A stretch of DNA of 64,000 nt from Cavia porcellus (GCF_034190915.1 NW_026947484.1:211680657-211744656), one strand, 5' to 3'. Counted from the stretch's first letter, positions 36,338 through 49,696 are shown. The notes: a model not told the origin generated them from the letters alone. A program made the numbers and translations.

Positions 36338-36860
36338 ACACATGGATGGAAGCCACATAGGGCCCTGGGGCAGAGAAGCCAAATCACCCCTCCCATGAGC
36401 TGACCAGCTGACCTCACACCCCCACCAAACCACCAGCTGGTTCAGAGGACAGGCTAAGGTACAAAATAACTGAAAGCTTGAATTGCTTAACTTTACAGGC
36501 TGAGGCCGGTAGTGAGTAGCTATTAGAAGGTAACAGTATACAACATAGCTAATAAGGAGACTTCCTTCTGTCATTTGTGAAATCCAATATTGTTCAATAT
36601 TGTTTTGTTTTGTTCCAATTTATTCTTTTGCTTTATTCAATGTTCTCTTTTTATTAGTTTTACTCTGCTTTGTTTTATTTCATATTACTATGTCTGACGG
36701 AATAGACAACTATTGTGAAGATAACAAGATATACTATGGTAGCCATTGCTGATTTCCTATTATCCTGCTTTGGAAGTTCTGTCCCACTTTCACTGCTTTG
36801 TTTTGACTGGCTTTACAATTCTGTATTGTTGGGTTTTATTTTCTTTAAAATAAAAAATAA
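36338..36860 (+). mobile_element. Retroelement with L1 3' UTR tail
   Basis: A GC-richer 5' part (36350-36580, not recognised) is followed by L1 3' UTR units (GTGAAGATAACAAGATATAC ... CCTGCTTTGGAAGTTCTGTC). It ends TTTAAAATAAAAAATAAA. Compare 40383-40970 and 41510-42095. Confidence 0.6.
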
Positions 36861-36869
36861 AGTGTACTT

Positions 36870-37440
36870 GAGGGGCTAGGGATGTAGTTCAGCTGTAAAA
36901 TATGTACACAGATGCACACAGTTCAATCCCCAGCATCACAAAACAACAAAATAAAATATACAGTACTTAACATTATGTTCATTGTGTGTCTCTTTTCCTT
37001 ATTTGATAATATAGTAAACTACTCTACCCTTGCCAAACCACTAGCAATCTTTTAAGGCAAATACTTTTAGCTTTATTTAACAGATAATGAAACCACCTCT
37101 AAGAAAGACAATTATTAAAGTTCCCCACAGCTGACAGATAACAAAGCTGAGATAAGAAACAATTTCCCCCACTCCAGTCACTATGCCACGCTCCACTGAA
37201 GCGCCAGAAGTCAGGTTCTCTACTGTGAAACAGCAAATACGCTGTTGTAAAATATGCCATGTAAAATATGCATTATGTTTAAAGTTATGTTTAAGATTCT
37301 TCAATCGGGGGCACATCCCTTGATTATAGCACCCTAGAGGATGAGGAAGGAGGATCAACAGGAGTTGGAGGCCAGCCTCGGTGACATAGATAAGTTCAAG
37401 GTCAGCGTGGCACACAGAGCAAGATCCCATCTCAAAAAAT
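36870..37440 (+). repeat. ID and B1 SINEs
   Basis: Decayed ID at 36870-36950 and diverged B1 at 37305-37440. Confidence 0.7.
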
Positions 37441-37611
37441 CATAAATAAAATAAGATAAATTTTTTCAGTCATACCCTTAAGGTTTTATTTCTTTGTTTT
37501 TAAACAAATGTCACCATAGATAAAAGAAGCTTAATATTACCAACCCAGACTTTAGGTTTTGAGATAATACAGAAATGCCTTTTAAAAAGTCATTATTTAA
37601 GAATAAATTCA

Positions 37612-38544
<933 letters not shown>

Positions 38545-40372
38545 CTACACGAAAATAAAGAAAAACTTTAAGAAACTGTTGAACATACTGTTATTTTACT
38601 ACTAGCAAACAAGATTTTTAGTAGTTAATTGTTTTCTTACAAAAATAATTGCTTGTAGTATGTTAGACCGGGCCACCAACCAGAGTGCTCAAGTTCACCA
38701 ATATCTCAGCTGCACGGACAAATGGAATCTGACTATTAAGCCAAACATAGGAAGCGAGCTTATATGAATTACAATGAACACCTCAGGAGGCAGTAACAGA
38801 TGGCCTGGAAATTGTGGCTTCACCTAGAAGTCTACACAGTGTATCAATGTGCCCAATTTGTTTGGATATGCTGAAAAACACAATGACTACAAAGGAGTGT
38901 TTGCACCATTTTTGTGCAGATTATACAATCTGCAGCCCTAGGAAGTGGCAATAATGTCCTACCCGTTGGAAAAATCAGTTTCCAAAAGATCACTGAGGCC
39001 AGACCCAAACTTTGATGTACTACTCATCTACAAAATTTATCCAAGTCGTGATGAATATGAATCTCATCAAGACAGAGTATTAGCCAGGATCAATAAATGC
39101 AGGCATTCAATCATAGCACTGAAGGTCTGAAGATCCAGGCCATGAACAGTTATAGTGGGGCAAGAAATAACAGATTGAAAATGGCAGTGGAGCAGAAGAT
39201 AATGGTGACAGTTCACACTGTAGTAATGCACCCACATATAGCAGTCAGGAAGCAGGCCCTAGTAACAGATGGACCAAAATATCTGATGATTCTGGGCTTG
39301 AACCTAATAATAACAAGGCAACAGTAGCAACTGATCCAGTTATGGATGGTGCTAGTGAAACTGAGTACTCAGGTCTCATCCCGCACTTATGGGAAAAGAT
39401 GACAGTGACCAGACAAGACACATAAAAAGACTTCAGGTAGTGCCACTGTCAATCACCTATCAGAAGTATCTGGCTGTGAGGTTAGCTTTAGAAAACTGCA
39501 AAGCAAAGGAGAATCAAACCAGATGAACCTTGAGTGAGCCTCAAACAGCCACTGAGAAGCAGTACACCACTGATATAGCAACAGCCAGCGGCCAATTCAC
39601 TGAATTAAATGGCTCTTTTTCATTGGAATTGGTCAGTGAGAAACACTAGAAGTGAACAAGCCCCTGGAACTTCATTATGTACCTACCAAGGAGCACAACT
39701 GAGATTTTAAAAACCAGTTCTGGACTAAAACTTTTTTATAGCCTAACTCTTTAATAATCATGACTTTTATGGATGGATCTTGGCAATGTTGTTTTCTGTT
39801 TCCTTTCTGAGCCAGACTCATTTACACTATTAGAATTACTTCCCCTTAATTTTTTTTTTCTTTCCATCTGGAAGCAGGAATTTTTCATAGTTAAACATTT
39901 TTGAGTAAAGATTCAACTTGCTATCATTTTCCCTCTCCCCTCAAAAGTATTCTAGACCTTTGGATGTATAAATACAGTAGTATGTACAATACCCTTTTTT
40001 CCTCTTAAAATCTTGTATATTTACTGTTTTCCATATAAACTGTATTATCTTCATGAAGACCACGGTTTAAATTTACTGTGCTTAAAAACAATTCTCATAG
40101 GATTATAGTTTTCATGTATTTTCTTCCATAATAACCCACTTAAAAGGTTAAGAATTTGGTGTCCATTGTCATACAATGTTATTTTTTTCATTTTTTCCCT
40201 CTGTAAGTTTACAATTTCTGATCATGGGCAAGAGAATCACACAAAATCTTAAGTTCTAAGAGAAAGAAAAACTGGTAGTAACCTATAGTCCTCAATTGTG
40301 TAACAGTTCTTTTTTACATTCTGTTGTCATTTCCTCTCTTATATGTGTTTGATATTCATTTCCTATTAAAAT

Positions 40373-40980
40373 ATCAGAGATAGATCTGCGCCATGTTGGA
40401 ACTTAGGATGCTGCGAAACCAAGCAAGCAGCTACCCTCCCTGGTAAGTGGCTGCAGCATGACAGACTATGGCCCTCCAGGGGGAGAACCACCAGGGTCTT
40501 CTGAGATCCACACCATGCTGGAACTTACAAAGCTGGGAAACCAAGCAACCAGCCTGCCTCCTTGCTAAGCAATAGTGAACCTACTGGTGAATGGCCTAGA
40601 GTCAAACATCCCACTTCCCCTACCCACCTTCTCCTGTCCCCGTCCCGTCCCCCGTGTTCCCCCCACCCCCCGCCGTTAGCAAATGGGAACCAGAAATCTG
40701 AGACTATTTTACTCTATTCTGATTAATGATACTGCTCTATTCAATATTGTTTTGATAAGTTCTATAATGTTCTGTATTTCATTTTATTTTGATATACATG
40801 ATTGAAAGAACAACTATTATAAAGATAATGAAATATACTGTGATACCTATTACTGTTATCCCGGTAACCTGCTGTGAAGTTCTGTACCAATTTCACTGTA
40901 CAATCTTAGCTGGCTTTATTCTGTCTTGTTCTGTTGTATTTTACTACTTTCAAAATAAAATTTTAAAAAAATCAGAGATA
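40373..40980 (+). mobile_element. Composite L1-3'UTR retroelement with 10-bp target duplication
   Basis: Flanked by perfect ATCAGAGATA at 40373-40382 and 40971-40980. The 588-bp insert has a 5' domain in two diverged 119-bp copies (CCATGTTGGAACTTAGGATG at 40391 and CCATGCTGGAACTTACAAAG at about 40510). A C-run block (40638-40671) and L1 3' UTR units follow, and it ends in TTTCAAAATAAAATTTTAAA. No coding capacity. Confidence 0.85.
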
Positions 40981-41509
40981 AGGAGATATTTTGCACTTTA
41001 GCCTTGATGAAAGTACAAGATATATTCAAAGGTTTCCTAATTCATTTCTTATTGGCAGTAGTCAGATAAGTTTCAAGAATTACCATGGCACATACAACTA
41101 ACAATGGGGAAATATTATGTATGTTTGAAAAGTGTGCTCATCATTTACAGATGCCATATCAATTTGTAAATTTGATGCCTCTACTAATTTATACTCTGTA
41201 GAAGCAAGTTAATGGAGTTTGAGCCCTGGTTGGATAGTGAAAAATAAATCTGTAGAAAAATGTCAACCAATACAGTAAAATCATTTTACTCTTAGTTTTA
41301 TATTGAAGTAGTATTGAATTTTTGCAAGCCAGGGGGTTTATGCTGACAGGTCAGAAATAAGATAGATTTAGGTATTATTTTTCACCCCTGTCATGATTCT
41401 AGGTATATCTCCAAGCTTATATTACCAGTATTTACACAGACATGTTTGCATTGAGAAAATGACCCTAAAGGGTTTTGATAGGAGGGAGTTAGACCTCCCA
41501 TATCCTTGT

Positions 41510-42095
41510 GACTAAAGTCTATTTACTGTAAATATTTATCTGTCGACATTCGCTGACTGCAAAAGGAGAAAACTAGGCCTCACAAGGTGACCCTTGCCTG
41601 GAAACCAACACTATGGGCTGGCTGCTGCTGAATGGGGTCAGCCACACCCAAGCCTCTCTCTCTGTGGAGGGAGAGAAGCAGGCCTTACCAGAAGGCCTTG
41701 CCTGAAACAATATCATTTTCATTGTTTTGTTGGATTGGGTTTTATTCTCTTTTGTTTTGTTTATGTTAAATCTGATGTTATGAGCAGCTATTTGAAAGAC
41801 AGCAAGACATATTATGGTAGCCACTTTGGATTTACTACTAGCTTATTTTGATGTCTTTATTGCATTCTTTGTTTTGTTTTTATTGTTTCTATTCTATTCT
41901 GTTCTGTTCGATTCTTATTGTGTCCAAAGCTAGCTATTTTGAAGACAACAAAAGGCATTATAGTACCTATTATAAATTTCATAAGGCTTTTAAGTCCTGT
42001 ATCACTTATCTTATACTGGGTTTTTTTTTCAACTGATTTTATTCTGCTTTATTTTCCTTGGTTTTATCCTCTTTAAAATAAAAAAAAAAAAAAAT
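41510..42095 (+). mobile_element. Second L1-3'UTR-tailed retroelement in the pseudogene
   Basis: A GC-rich 5' part (about 41570-41710, GGGCTGGCTGCTGCTGAATG) is followed by L1 3' UTR units (GAAAGACAGCAAGACATATT, GAAGACAACAAAAGGCATTA). It ends CTTTAAAATAAA plus poly(A) at 42094. The left border and target duplication are not resolved. Confidence 0.65.
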
Positions 42096-42548
42096 GAATC
42101 CATCAATTTTGACAGATTGGGACCAGTTTGATGTTTTAAATCTTAAGCCAAGTATAAAAACTTAAAGGCTTCAATTGTTTACTATTTTACTGAAAATATC
42201 TGGAATCTATTTTTACAGGTTTTGTTTTGTTTTGGTAATTAGTGCCATGAACTTTGAAAACTATCAAAAATTACAGTACTTTTACATTTCATTTCTTTTC
42301 TAGCATACCGCTGAACTGATAGATTATTAATGCATGTCCATTGAATATAACCCTGGGTTTATGATAAAACTGTTTAGATTTTATTAGTGATATCAGATTA
42401 GTGGTTGCATTAAATAACTAAATTCCCATTGTGGTTATTAATTGAAATTTTGTCTTTAAGCAGAAAGTTATTTGTGAATATAAGCTTTTTGTATGTGTTT
42501 TTGTCTGTCTGTATGGGAAAATACAAACTGTCTGTATCATTAAAAAAT

Positions 42549-43330
42549 ATTGCTTAGTTCAATCCCTGGTACAAAAATAAGTAAATAAATAAATAACTTA
42601 TCTCTATATGTCCAAATTATTATCACATTTTCTATAAAATACCCACCCTCCTTTTCCAATTGTTTTTATAACCCTTTTGCACATCTAAAATTCTGTTGTC
42701 AGGAATAATGGCACATGCCTCTTATGCCAGAACTCAGGAAGCTAAAGCAGGAGGATTCCATGTGCAAAGCTAGCCTTGGTTTCATAGCAAGACTGTTAAA
42801 TAAATAAATCTGTCAAAAGTGATTTTCAGTTTTAAATGAGGCAGCTGGGCTTATACACACATAATCATTTAGATACTCAAGCTAGTAATCTTTTAATGAT
42901 GTATTTAAATTTGTACATTCTGCCAAACTATGTTTTAGTTGAATACAAAGTATAGCTAGCTTAGCAGGGCATGGTGCTACACAGCTGCACTGGCAGCACT
43001 CAGGAGGCTGAGGCAGGAGAATCATTACGAGTTGGAAGGCCAGCCTACACTATATAAATGAGTTTAAGGCCAGCCTGCACTACATAGTGAGACCCTGTCT
43101 CAAAAAAAGGAAAAAGTATCACTAGTTTAAACAATAACCTTGGAAAGTAACCTCCCATACATGTATCTATTTCAAAAGAGGTTAAAAACCTAGTTAGGAA
43201 TAGTCATGCATGCCTATAATGCCAGCACTCAGTAGACTACAGCAGGGGGATCTCCACAAGTACAAGGCCAGTGCGGACTTAGCAAAGTCAGTTCAAAGCC
43301 ATCCTGGACTACATACTGGGACACAAAACA
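42549..43330 (+). repeat. ID tail scrap, (AAAT)n and three B1 SINEs
   Basis: ID 3' scrap with (AAAT)n at 42552-42597. B1 copies at 42697-42812 (decayed), 42962-43112 and 43192-43330, the last two with internal duplication. Confidence 0.75.
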
Positions 43331-43434
43331 ACCCCAAACAAACAAAAAGGTTAAAAAGTCTATAAGACTGTACAAGCTAATCAAATGTTCAACTTTTTTG
43401 CCAGTAGGAAATATTACATGCTTCAACCCAATCA

Positions 43435-43561
43435 AGAGCTTATGATAGGGGCTGGGGATTTAGCTCAGCGGCATAAGCACCTGCCTTGCAAGCACGCAGG
43501 CGTGAGTTTGATCCCTGGTACCGATAAAAAGGAAAAAGACAAAAAAAAAGAGTTTATGATA
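43435..43561 (+). mobile_element. Young ID SINE with 13-bp target duplication
   Basis: ID at 43448-43548 with the GATAAAAAGGAAAAAGAC tail. Flanks AGAGCTTATGATA (43435-43447) and AGAGTTTATGATA (43549-43561) differ at one base. Confidence 0.92.
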
Positions 43562-43734
43562 AGCTGCTGTAAGGCATTTCGGGGACAAATGACCAATCAT
43601 GGTACAGGTTTAGCATTCCTAACTACAACAGTCCAGCATCTCAAACATTTTGGACACTGTCATGTTAACACAAATAGAAAATCTCACACCATGACATTTT
43701 GTTTATACACAAAATTATTTACAAATTGCACAAA

Positions 43735-44250
43735 AAGCCAGATACAGAGGTAAACACTTGTAATCCCTGTACTAGAGTAGCTGAGAAAGGACTGTGTTCA
43801 AGGCCAGCCAGAACTTCATGATGAGACTCTCTCAAAAAAAAAAAAATAATAATAATAAAAACAAACTTTAAAAGTTAGGAGGGGACTAGGAATATAGCTC
43901 AGGAGCACAAGTGTCTGCCTGGTAAGCGCAAGGTCCTGAGTTCCATTCCCAGCAAACCCTCCCCGCCAAAAAGTAAAAGCTACATAGGAGAGGAGATGAA
44001 AAAAGAAAAAATAATTAAGATATGTTAAGTACATTTACCACCTCCCTACAACAAATATCACTATGTACTGCAAACATGTACTAATAAAAATTCAAGAAAG
44101 TGAGCGAGTGAGCCAGGCATAATAACTTACACCTACAGTCTCAGCATTTGGGAAGCTGAGGTAGGAATACCAGGGCTCATGACTAACCTGGGCTACACGG
44201 TGCGTTCAAAGACAGTCAAAATTATACAGTAAGACTCTTATCTCAAAACA
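43735..44250 (+). repeat. B1, ID, L1 3' end and B1
   Basis: Decayed B1 at 43735-43845 with an AAT tail, ID at 43882-43966, an L1 3' terminus at about 44030-44095 (TACTGCAAACATGTACTAAT) and B1 at 44109-44250. Confidence 0.7.
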
Positions 44251-44257
44251 CCATATA

Positions 44258-44430
44258 GGGGCTGGGGATTTAGCTCAGCGGCGTAAGCGCCGGGCACAGT
44301 GGCACAAACCTATAATCCCAGGGCTCAGGAGACTGAGGCAGGCAGATCACCAGGAGTTAGAAGCCAGCCTGGATGAGTCCAAGGCCAACCTGAACCACAC
44401 AGGAAGACCCTGTCTCAAAAACAAAATGAA
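44258..44430 (+). mobile_element. Chimeric ID-B1 SINE
   Basis: The first 34 nt (GGGGCTGGGGATTTAGCTCA ... GCGTAAGCGCC) are the 5' part of a young ID copy including box A. It passes without a spacer into a nearly complete B1 (GGGCACAGTGGCACAAACC ... GACCCTGTCTCAAAAA). The two share the junction bases GCC at 44289-44291. Confidence 0.8.
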
Positions 44431-44439
44431 GCAAAACAT

Positions 44440-44442
<3 letters not shown>

Positions 44443-44486
<44 letters not shown>
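44443..44486. repeat. (AC)22 microsatellite
   Basis: Uninterrupted AC dinucleotide run of 44 bp. Confidence 0.95.
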
Positions 44487-44488
<2 letters not shown>

Positions 44489-44962
44489 TATAAAATTACC
44501 TTTAGGTTATGTATATCAGGCATATAGAAACATAAATCAATTTGGTACTTAGACTTCGGCCCTATTCCAAAGGTATCTCACTATATATATGCAAATATTC
44601 CAAAACCCAAAACATTTCTGGTTCAACACATTTAGGTAAGGAATACTCAACCTGTATTACACATGAAATAGTCATAAGACATAAATAACTTTCCAAACAA
44701 GCATACGAGTAACCAGTTTCAATGTCTAGCATATCATGAAAATCACTTATCTGTTCATAATTGTAAATACTTTATAACTACAGATTAATGATTAAAATCT
44801 GGATCAAAACTAGTATAAAAATATTGCTGATGGTCAAACAAAAAAAAGTACTGATTTGATCACTCACATAAACACTATGTTCACATACAATGTACAAAGG
44901 ATTAACATGTCCTTATGAAGTACACTTAAAAATAAACAAAAATAAAAACAAAAACAAACCCA
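44487..44962. other. Intron 2 sequence, nothing recognised
   Basis: AT-rich, no supported feature. Confidence 0.5.
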
Positions 44963-46256
44963 GCACTGGGGATGTAATTCAGTTTAAGGACTTGCCTCCC
45001 ATATGAATGGCTCTGGCTTCAATCCTTAGCACCACAACAAACAGAACAAACCAAACACTCAAAAAGAACCTATACTAAACCAGGCATGATGGCACACACC
45101 TGTAATCCCAGTACTCGATGGGAGATTGAGACAGGAGGATCACAGGTCCAAGCCCAGCCTGGGCAACTTAGAGACCCTGTCTCAAAATAAAAAAGCACTG
45201 AGAATATAACTCAGTAAAAAAGCCCTAACTTCAATCTACAGAAATGAAAAAAATAAAGGAAAAACAAAGTAAATCTGTAGTCAATGCACATAGGATTTAG
45301 AGGGTCCTTAAAAATTTATATAAGGATGATACTCTCTGAAATAGATGTTAAGCCCCTTTCTTGATCTGAACATACTATTGAGAACATAGGGAAGAAACAT
45401 AACTTCAAGTATCACTAATAATATCCAATAGAATCAGTAAGTTAATAAAAGAAAAAAACATTTTTAGCAACTAACAGGAACTTCTTAAAATGGGATAAAG
45501 ACACTATCAAAAGACATCATCTTTTGATTTGGGAAAAGATACATAAGACTTTCCAGCCTGGCCTGGTGGTACACACATGTAATCTTAGCTACTTGGGAGA
45601 CTGAAGCAGGAAGATGCCAAGTTCAAGGCCAGCTTGGGCTACTTAACAAGACCTTGTTTCAAAATTTTAAAAAAAAAAAAATTGGGACCAGGATATAGCT
45701 CAGCGGCACAACGCCTTCCTGGCAAGCACAAAGTCCTGAGTTCAATTCCTAATACCAGAAAAATTTACAAATTTGTAAGTGTTGGGAATATTAGCTCAGC
45801 ACTCTGTGATTTCAACCTTTTACTCCATAAAACAAAACAAACCTTAACCAAAAAAAAAAAAAAAAAAGCTCTTTCCCCTGTCCTTAACGGTGAGAGGTAA
45901 AAAGAATTCATCTTTAAAACTTCTGATAAAGCCAGGTACAGTGGTGCACACTGTAATCTGGCACTCTGGGAGGTTGAGTGAGCAGATCACAAGTTTGAAT
46001 GTGGCCTGGGCAATTTAGTGAGACCCTGACTCAAAATAAAATGTTTAAAAAGGGCTGAGACTATAGCTCAGGGTGAAGATCTGGGCTCAATTCCTAGTAC
46101 TAAAAATAGAAATTTTTTTCAAAACAAAGGCTGCCATGCCTGTGATCCCAACACTCAAGAAGCTGAGACAGGAAGATCACCTCAAATTGTACCCTGTGGT
46201 ACAAAGTGAGTCAAGGTCAGCCTGAATTGTATAGTGAGACCCTGTCTTAAAAACAC
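44963..46256 (+). repeat. SINE cluster, all plus strand
   Basis: ID 44963-45038, B1 45078-45196, ID 45197-45247, B1 45556-45670, ID 45684-45765, ID scrap about 45780-45825 with poly(A) 45850-45867, B1 45928-46044, ID 46050-46110 and B1 46126-46256. Several B1 copies are followed within a few bases by an ID, as if B1-ID pairs were preferred. The stretch 45248-45555 between them holds nothing recognised. Confidence 0.7.
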
Positions 46257-47106
46257 ACACACACAAACAAACTGGCTAAGATTATATATACTACTTCTCT
46301 CTATACAGTAGCAATGAAAATTAGCAGCAAAGTCTACAATATGCATTTCTAAATTTATAAGAGGATAGGAAGAATATGGAATAAGGACAAGAACATTATT
46401 TGAACTAGCTACATCAAATATATAAATATTATACCTCCCAATAAAGAAAAACCTCAGAGGATTTTAGTCACAAAGCATCTTAAAAATATTCTAATTTTAC
46501 TATTTATGAAAAACAGACATAGAAGATGGCTGGGGAGTTTGCCAATGTCACCCACTGGGGACAGAAGAGACATGAAGTCTACAAAAGCACTGCCTACCTT
46601 ACCAAATATCCATCCCCTCTCAAAAACAAGCCTCATTTCCCTGACACCTTAACCATTAATTTATGCCAATACTTTCTGAAAATGGATCTTGCGCAAGGAT
46701 TATACAAACAAACAAAAGCATGACCCGAGCAGCTAGTGAGGAAGAAGAGAGCCATTAAAGAAATAAAGTCAACAGCACTGCTTCTCTTTGAAGGTGTCAG
46801 AAGTGCATGAGAACACCAGGAATGTGACCACCATGAATAATACTGCATGTTTCTATAAAGCCATACTCCCATCAAAAAGGTATACACAGACACAAACATG
46901 TGAGAAGTGAGTACAAATGAGACAAGGGGAACAATGTAAATTGTCTGTTATACTTCAAAAATAGTAAAATCAAGTGTTTCCTTAGAACTGGCATTCAAAT
47001 GTGCAGATCAAAAAAAAAAAAAATCCATAGTATATGTGTTCATTATCCACGGTTATGTTTTAGGAACAGTAACAGGGCTCAGAGTATTCAAATTCATCTC
47101 TTAGTG
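46257..47106. other. Intron 2 sequence, possible unidentified retrocopy
   Basis: An ATG in good context at 46526 (AAGATGGCTGGGG) opens a 65-codon frame (MAGEFANVTHWGQKRHEVYK...). It is followed by UTR-like sequence, but I cannot match it to a gene. It could be a retrocopy fragment or chance. No splice borders are seen. Confidence 0.3.
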
Positions 47107-47258
47107 TGGAACTACAAGTATTCTTTTTTTTCTTTTTTTTTTTTTTGTCTTTTTCTTTTTTATCCGTACCGGGGATTGAACTCATGACTGCCTGCTTGCA
47201 AGGCAGGCGCTTATGCCGCTGAGGCTAAATCCCCAGCCCCTGGAACTACAAATATTCT
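47107..47258 (-). mobile_element. Young ID SINE with 18-bp target duplication
   Basis: Minus-strand ID at 47125-47240. Flanks TGGAACTACAAGTATTCT and TGGAACTACAAATATTCT differ at one base. A decayed B1 follows at 47262-47366. Confidence 0.93.
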
Positions 47259-47460
47259 ACTGTAAGTCGTAGTAGTGCACATCTGTATGAGTTTAAGGCC
47301 AGGCAGGGTACACAATGAATTCAAGGCCAGCCTGTATTATGGGGCAAAACCCTGTCTCAAAGAAAACAAACAACAAAAATAAATTAATAAATTTTTAAAA
47401 AATTAAAACATACCACTGAATTCTTCATTTTTTTCCTACACTTTCAAAGAGTAAATTTTA

Positions 47461-47818
<358 letters not shown>

Positions 47819-48850
47819 ATGCCCAGGTATGGTGCACACCTGTGGTCCCAACACTCTGGAGGCTGAGGGAAAAGGGCTACAGTGAGTTCCAGGCCAACCT
47901 AGACTGTATCATAAATTCATTCACTCTTGCTGAAATACACAGCACGACCATGTCTGGGGAAAAAAAAAGCCCTCAAACTGGGCATGATGGTACACATAAT
48001 CCCAGAACTCTGGGAGGCTTAGGCAGAATGACTGAATTCAAGTCCAGTTTGGAAAATTTAGGAAGACTCTATCTCAAAATTAAAAACAAAACCAACAAAA
48101 ACTCAAAATCTGAGTGTTTCAAGAAGTTTTGCCAAGGATTTAGCTCTGTGGCTCAAGTGTTTGCATGGTAAGCACAAGGTTGAGAGTTCGATCCCCAGTA
48201 CCAAAAAGATAAAAAAAGAAATCTCCCAATTTTTAAAAAACAGCCAGCTGGGTGTGGGAGTGTGGATGCTGCAATCATAGCACCCAGGAGGCTGAGAAGG
48301 ACAGCTGTGACTTGAAGACCAGACTGGGTTACACAGTAAGACCCAGTCTCAAAAATCCTAAATAAATAAATGACAGATAAATTGGGCATGGTGATGCATG
48401 CTTGTAACTCTAGTACTTTGACAGGTCAATTTAGGGATTTAGGTCCTGTCTCAAAATAAAAAAACAAAAGGTTGGATTAGCAGCTCAGTGCAAAGGCCCC
48501 CGATTCAGTTCCCAGTACAGGGAGGAAACGAAGGGAGAGGAAGATGGAAATTGGAGGGAAGGGGAAGGGAAAAGAGAAAGGAGGGGAAGGGGAAATGGAG
48601 GAAGGGGAGGGGAGAAGGGAAGGGAAGAAGGTGAGCTGTGGTAGAAAGGGCAGAGACAGAAAAATACAAGTGGTGATGTATGCCTATAATCTCAGTACTC
48701 TGGGAGGCTGAGGCAGGAGTGAGGATTACAAATTCAAAGTCAATTTGGACAATCTTTAGTCACTTAGCAAGACTATCTCAAAATAACAAAAAAGAGCCAG
48801 GGATATAGGTCGGCGTGAAGGTCCTGGGTTCAACCCCAGTACTACAAAAA
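47819..48850 (+). repeat. SINE cluster and GA-rich low-complexity tract
   Basis: B1 47819-47967, B1 about 47975-48090, ID 48129-48208, B1 about 48243-48360, B1 fragment 48381-48465, ID scrap 48468-48521, then a GGGAA/GGAAGG-rich tract at 48522-48650. B1 48667-48789 and ID 48797-48850 follow. Confidence 0.75.
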
Positions 48851-48888
48851 CATACAGATAAGTAGTTCAAACTTTTTTTGTCTTTTTC

Positions 48889-49656
48889 TTTTTTTGAGAC
48901 AGGGTCTCACTATGCAGTTCAGGCTGGCCTTGAGCTCAGCTTGTAGTCCAGGATGGTCTCAAACTTCCAATGATCCTCCTGCCTCTGAGTTCTGGGATTA
49001 CAGGTGTGTACCACTGTGCCCAGTTCACCACTTTTCAACTTAGGAAATTCAGCACAGTGACATTTCTTGGACAGATTGCTCTGTCTTTTCTGTCTTATGT
49101 TTGTCTTTCTGGTTTTTTTTTTTTTTTGTCTTTTTCCTTTTTATCGGTACCAGGGATCTGTTTTGATTTCTGACACAGGTCTTGCTGTATAGTCCAGGAA
49201 GGCCTTGAATTCACTATGTAGCCACCTTGGGTCAATCCCCAGTACAAAAATGGGAAAAAAGTGTAAGTCCAAGCATCAACTAATAAATGGCTAAACATTG
49301 TATGTAGAATATACACACAACAAAATAATTCAGCAGTAACCAGGAATGAAGTCCTAACAATGGAGATGAACCTTGAAACAAAAGACCACATTTTATTTGA
49401 TTCCATTTACATGTCACATCCAGAATAAGCAAATCTAGAGACAGAAAGTAATGTTAGCCTTGGGCTAGGGAGAAAGCAGAGGAAAGTAACAAATGACAGA
49501 TACAGAGCTTCTTTTTATTTGTTTTGAAACAGGGTCTCACTTGTAGTTCAGGCTGGTCTTAAATTTACTACGGAGCCTAAGCTGGCCTCAAACTCTCAGC
49601 AATCCTTGTGCCTCAGTCTCTTGAGTAACTGCAATTACAGGTGTACACCACACATG
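48889..49656 (-). repeat. Minus-strand SINEs
   Basis: Reversed B1 48889-49024. A 3'-half-only young ID in reverse at 49112-49159 stops at GGTACCAGGGATCTG. Next are a reversed B1 scrap at 49160-49221 and a reversed B1 with internal duplication at 49512-49656. Confidence 0.75.
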
Positions 49657-49696
49657 CACTCAATGCTTTTTTTGGAGTGACAAAAAATATTCTAAG

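Larger units (their letters stand above)
38660..42548 (+). pseudogene. RNF2P: RNF2 (RING1B) processed pseudogene, antisense in MSH2 intron 2
   Basis: An intronless copy of the mRNA for RNF2, the E3 ligase of Polycomb repressive complex 1 that ubiquitinates histone H2A. The coding equivalent runs from about 38701 (start codon changed to ATA) to a TGA at 39700-39702, close to the 1,011 nt of the parent. Diagnostic pieces are [18 protein letters not shown] from the RING finger, [32 protein letters not shown] and KIQAMN. A one-base deletion within the first codons, in-frame stops and damaged RING positions rule out function. 3' UTR-like sequence continues to about 42548 but is interrupted by two retroelements (40383-40970 and about 41510-42095). 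The flank pair ATAATTGCTT / ATATTGCTT may be the target duplication. Confidence 0.92.
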
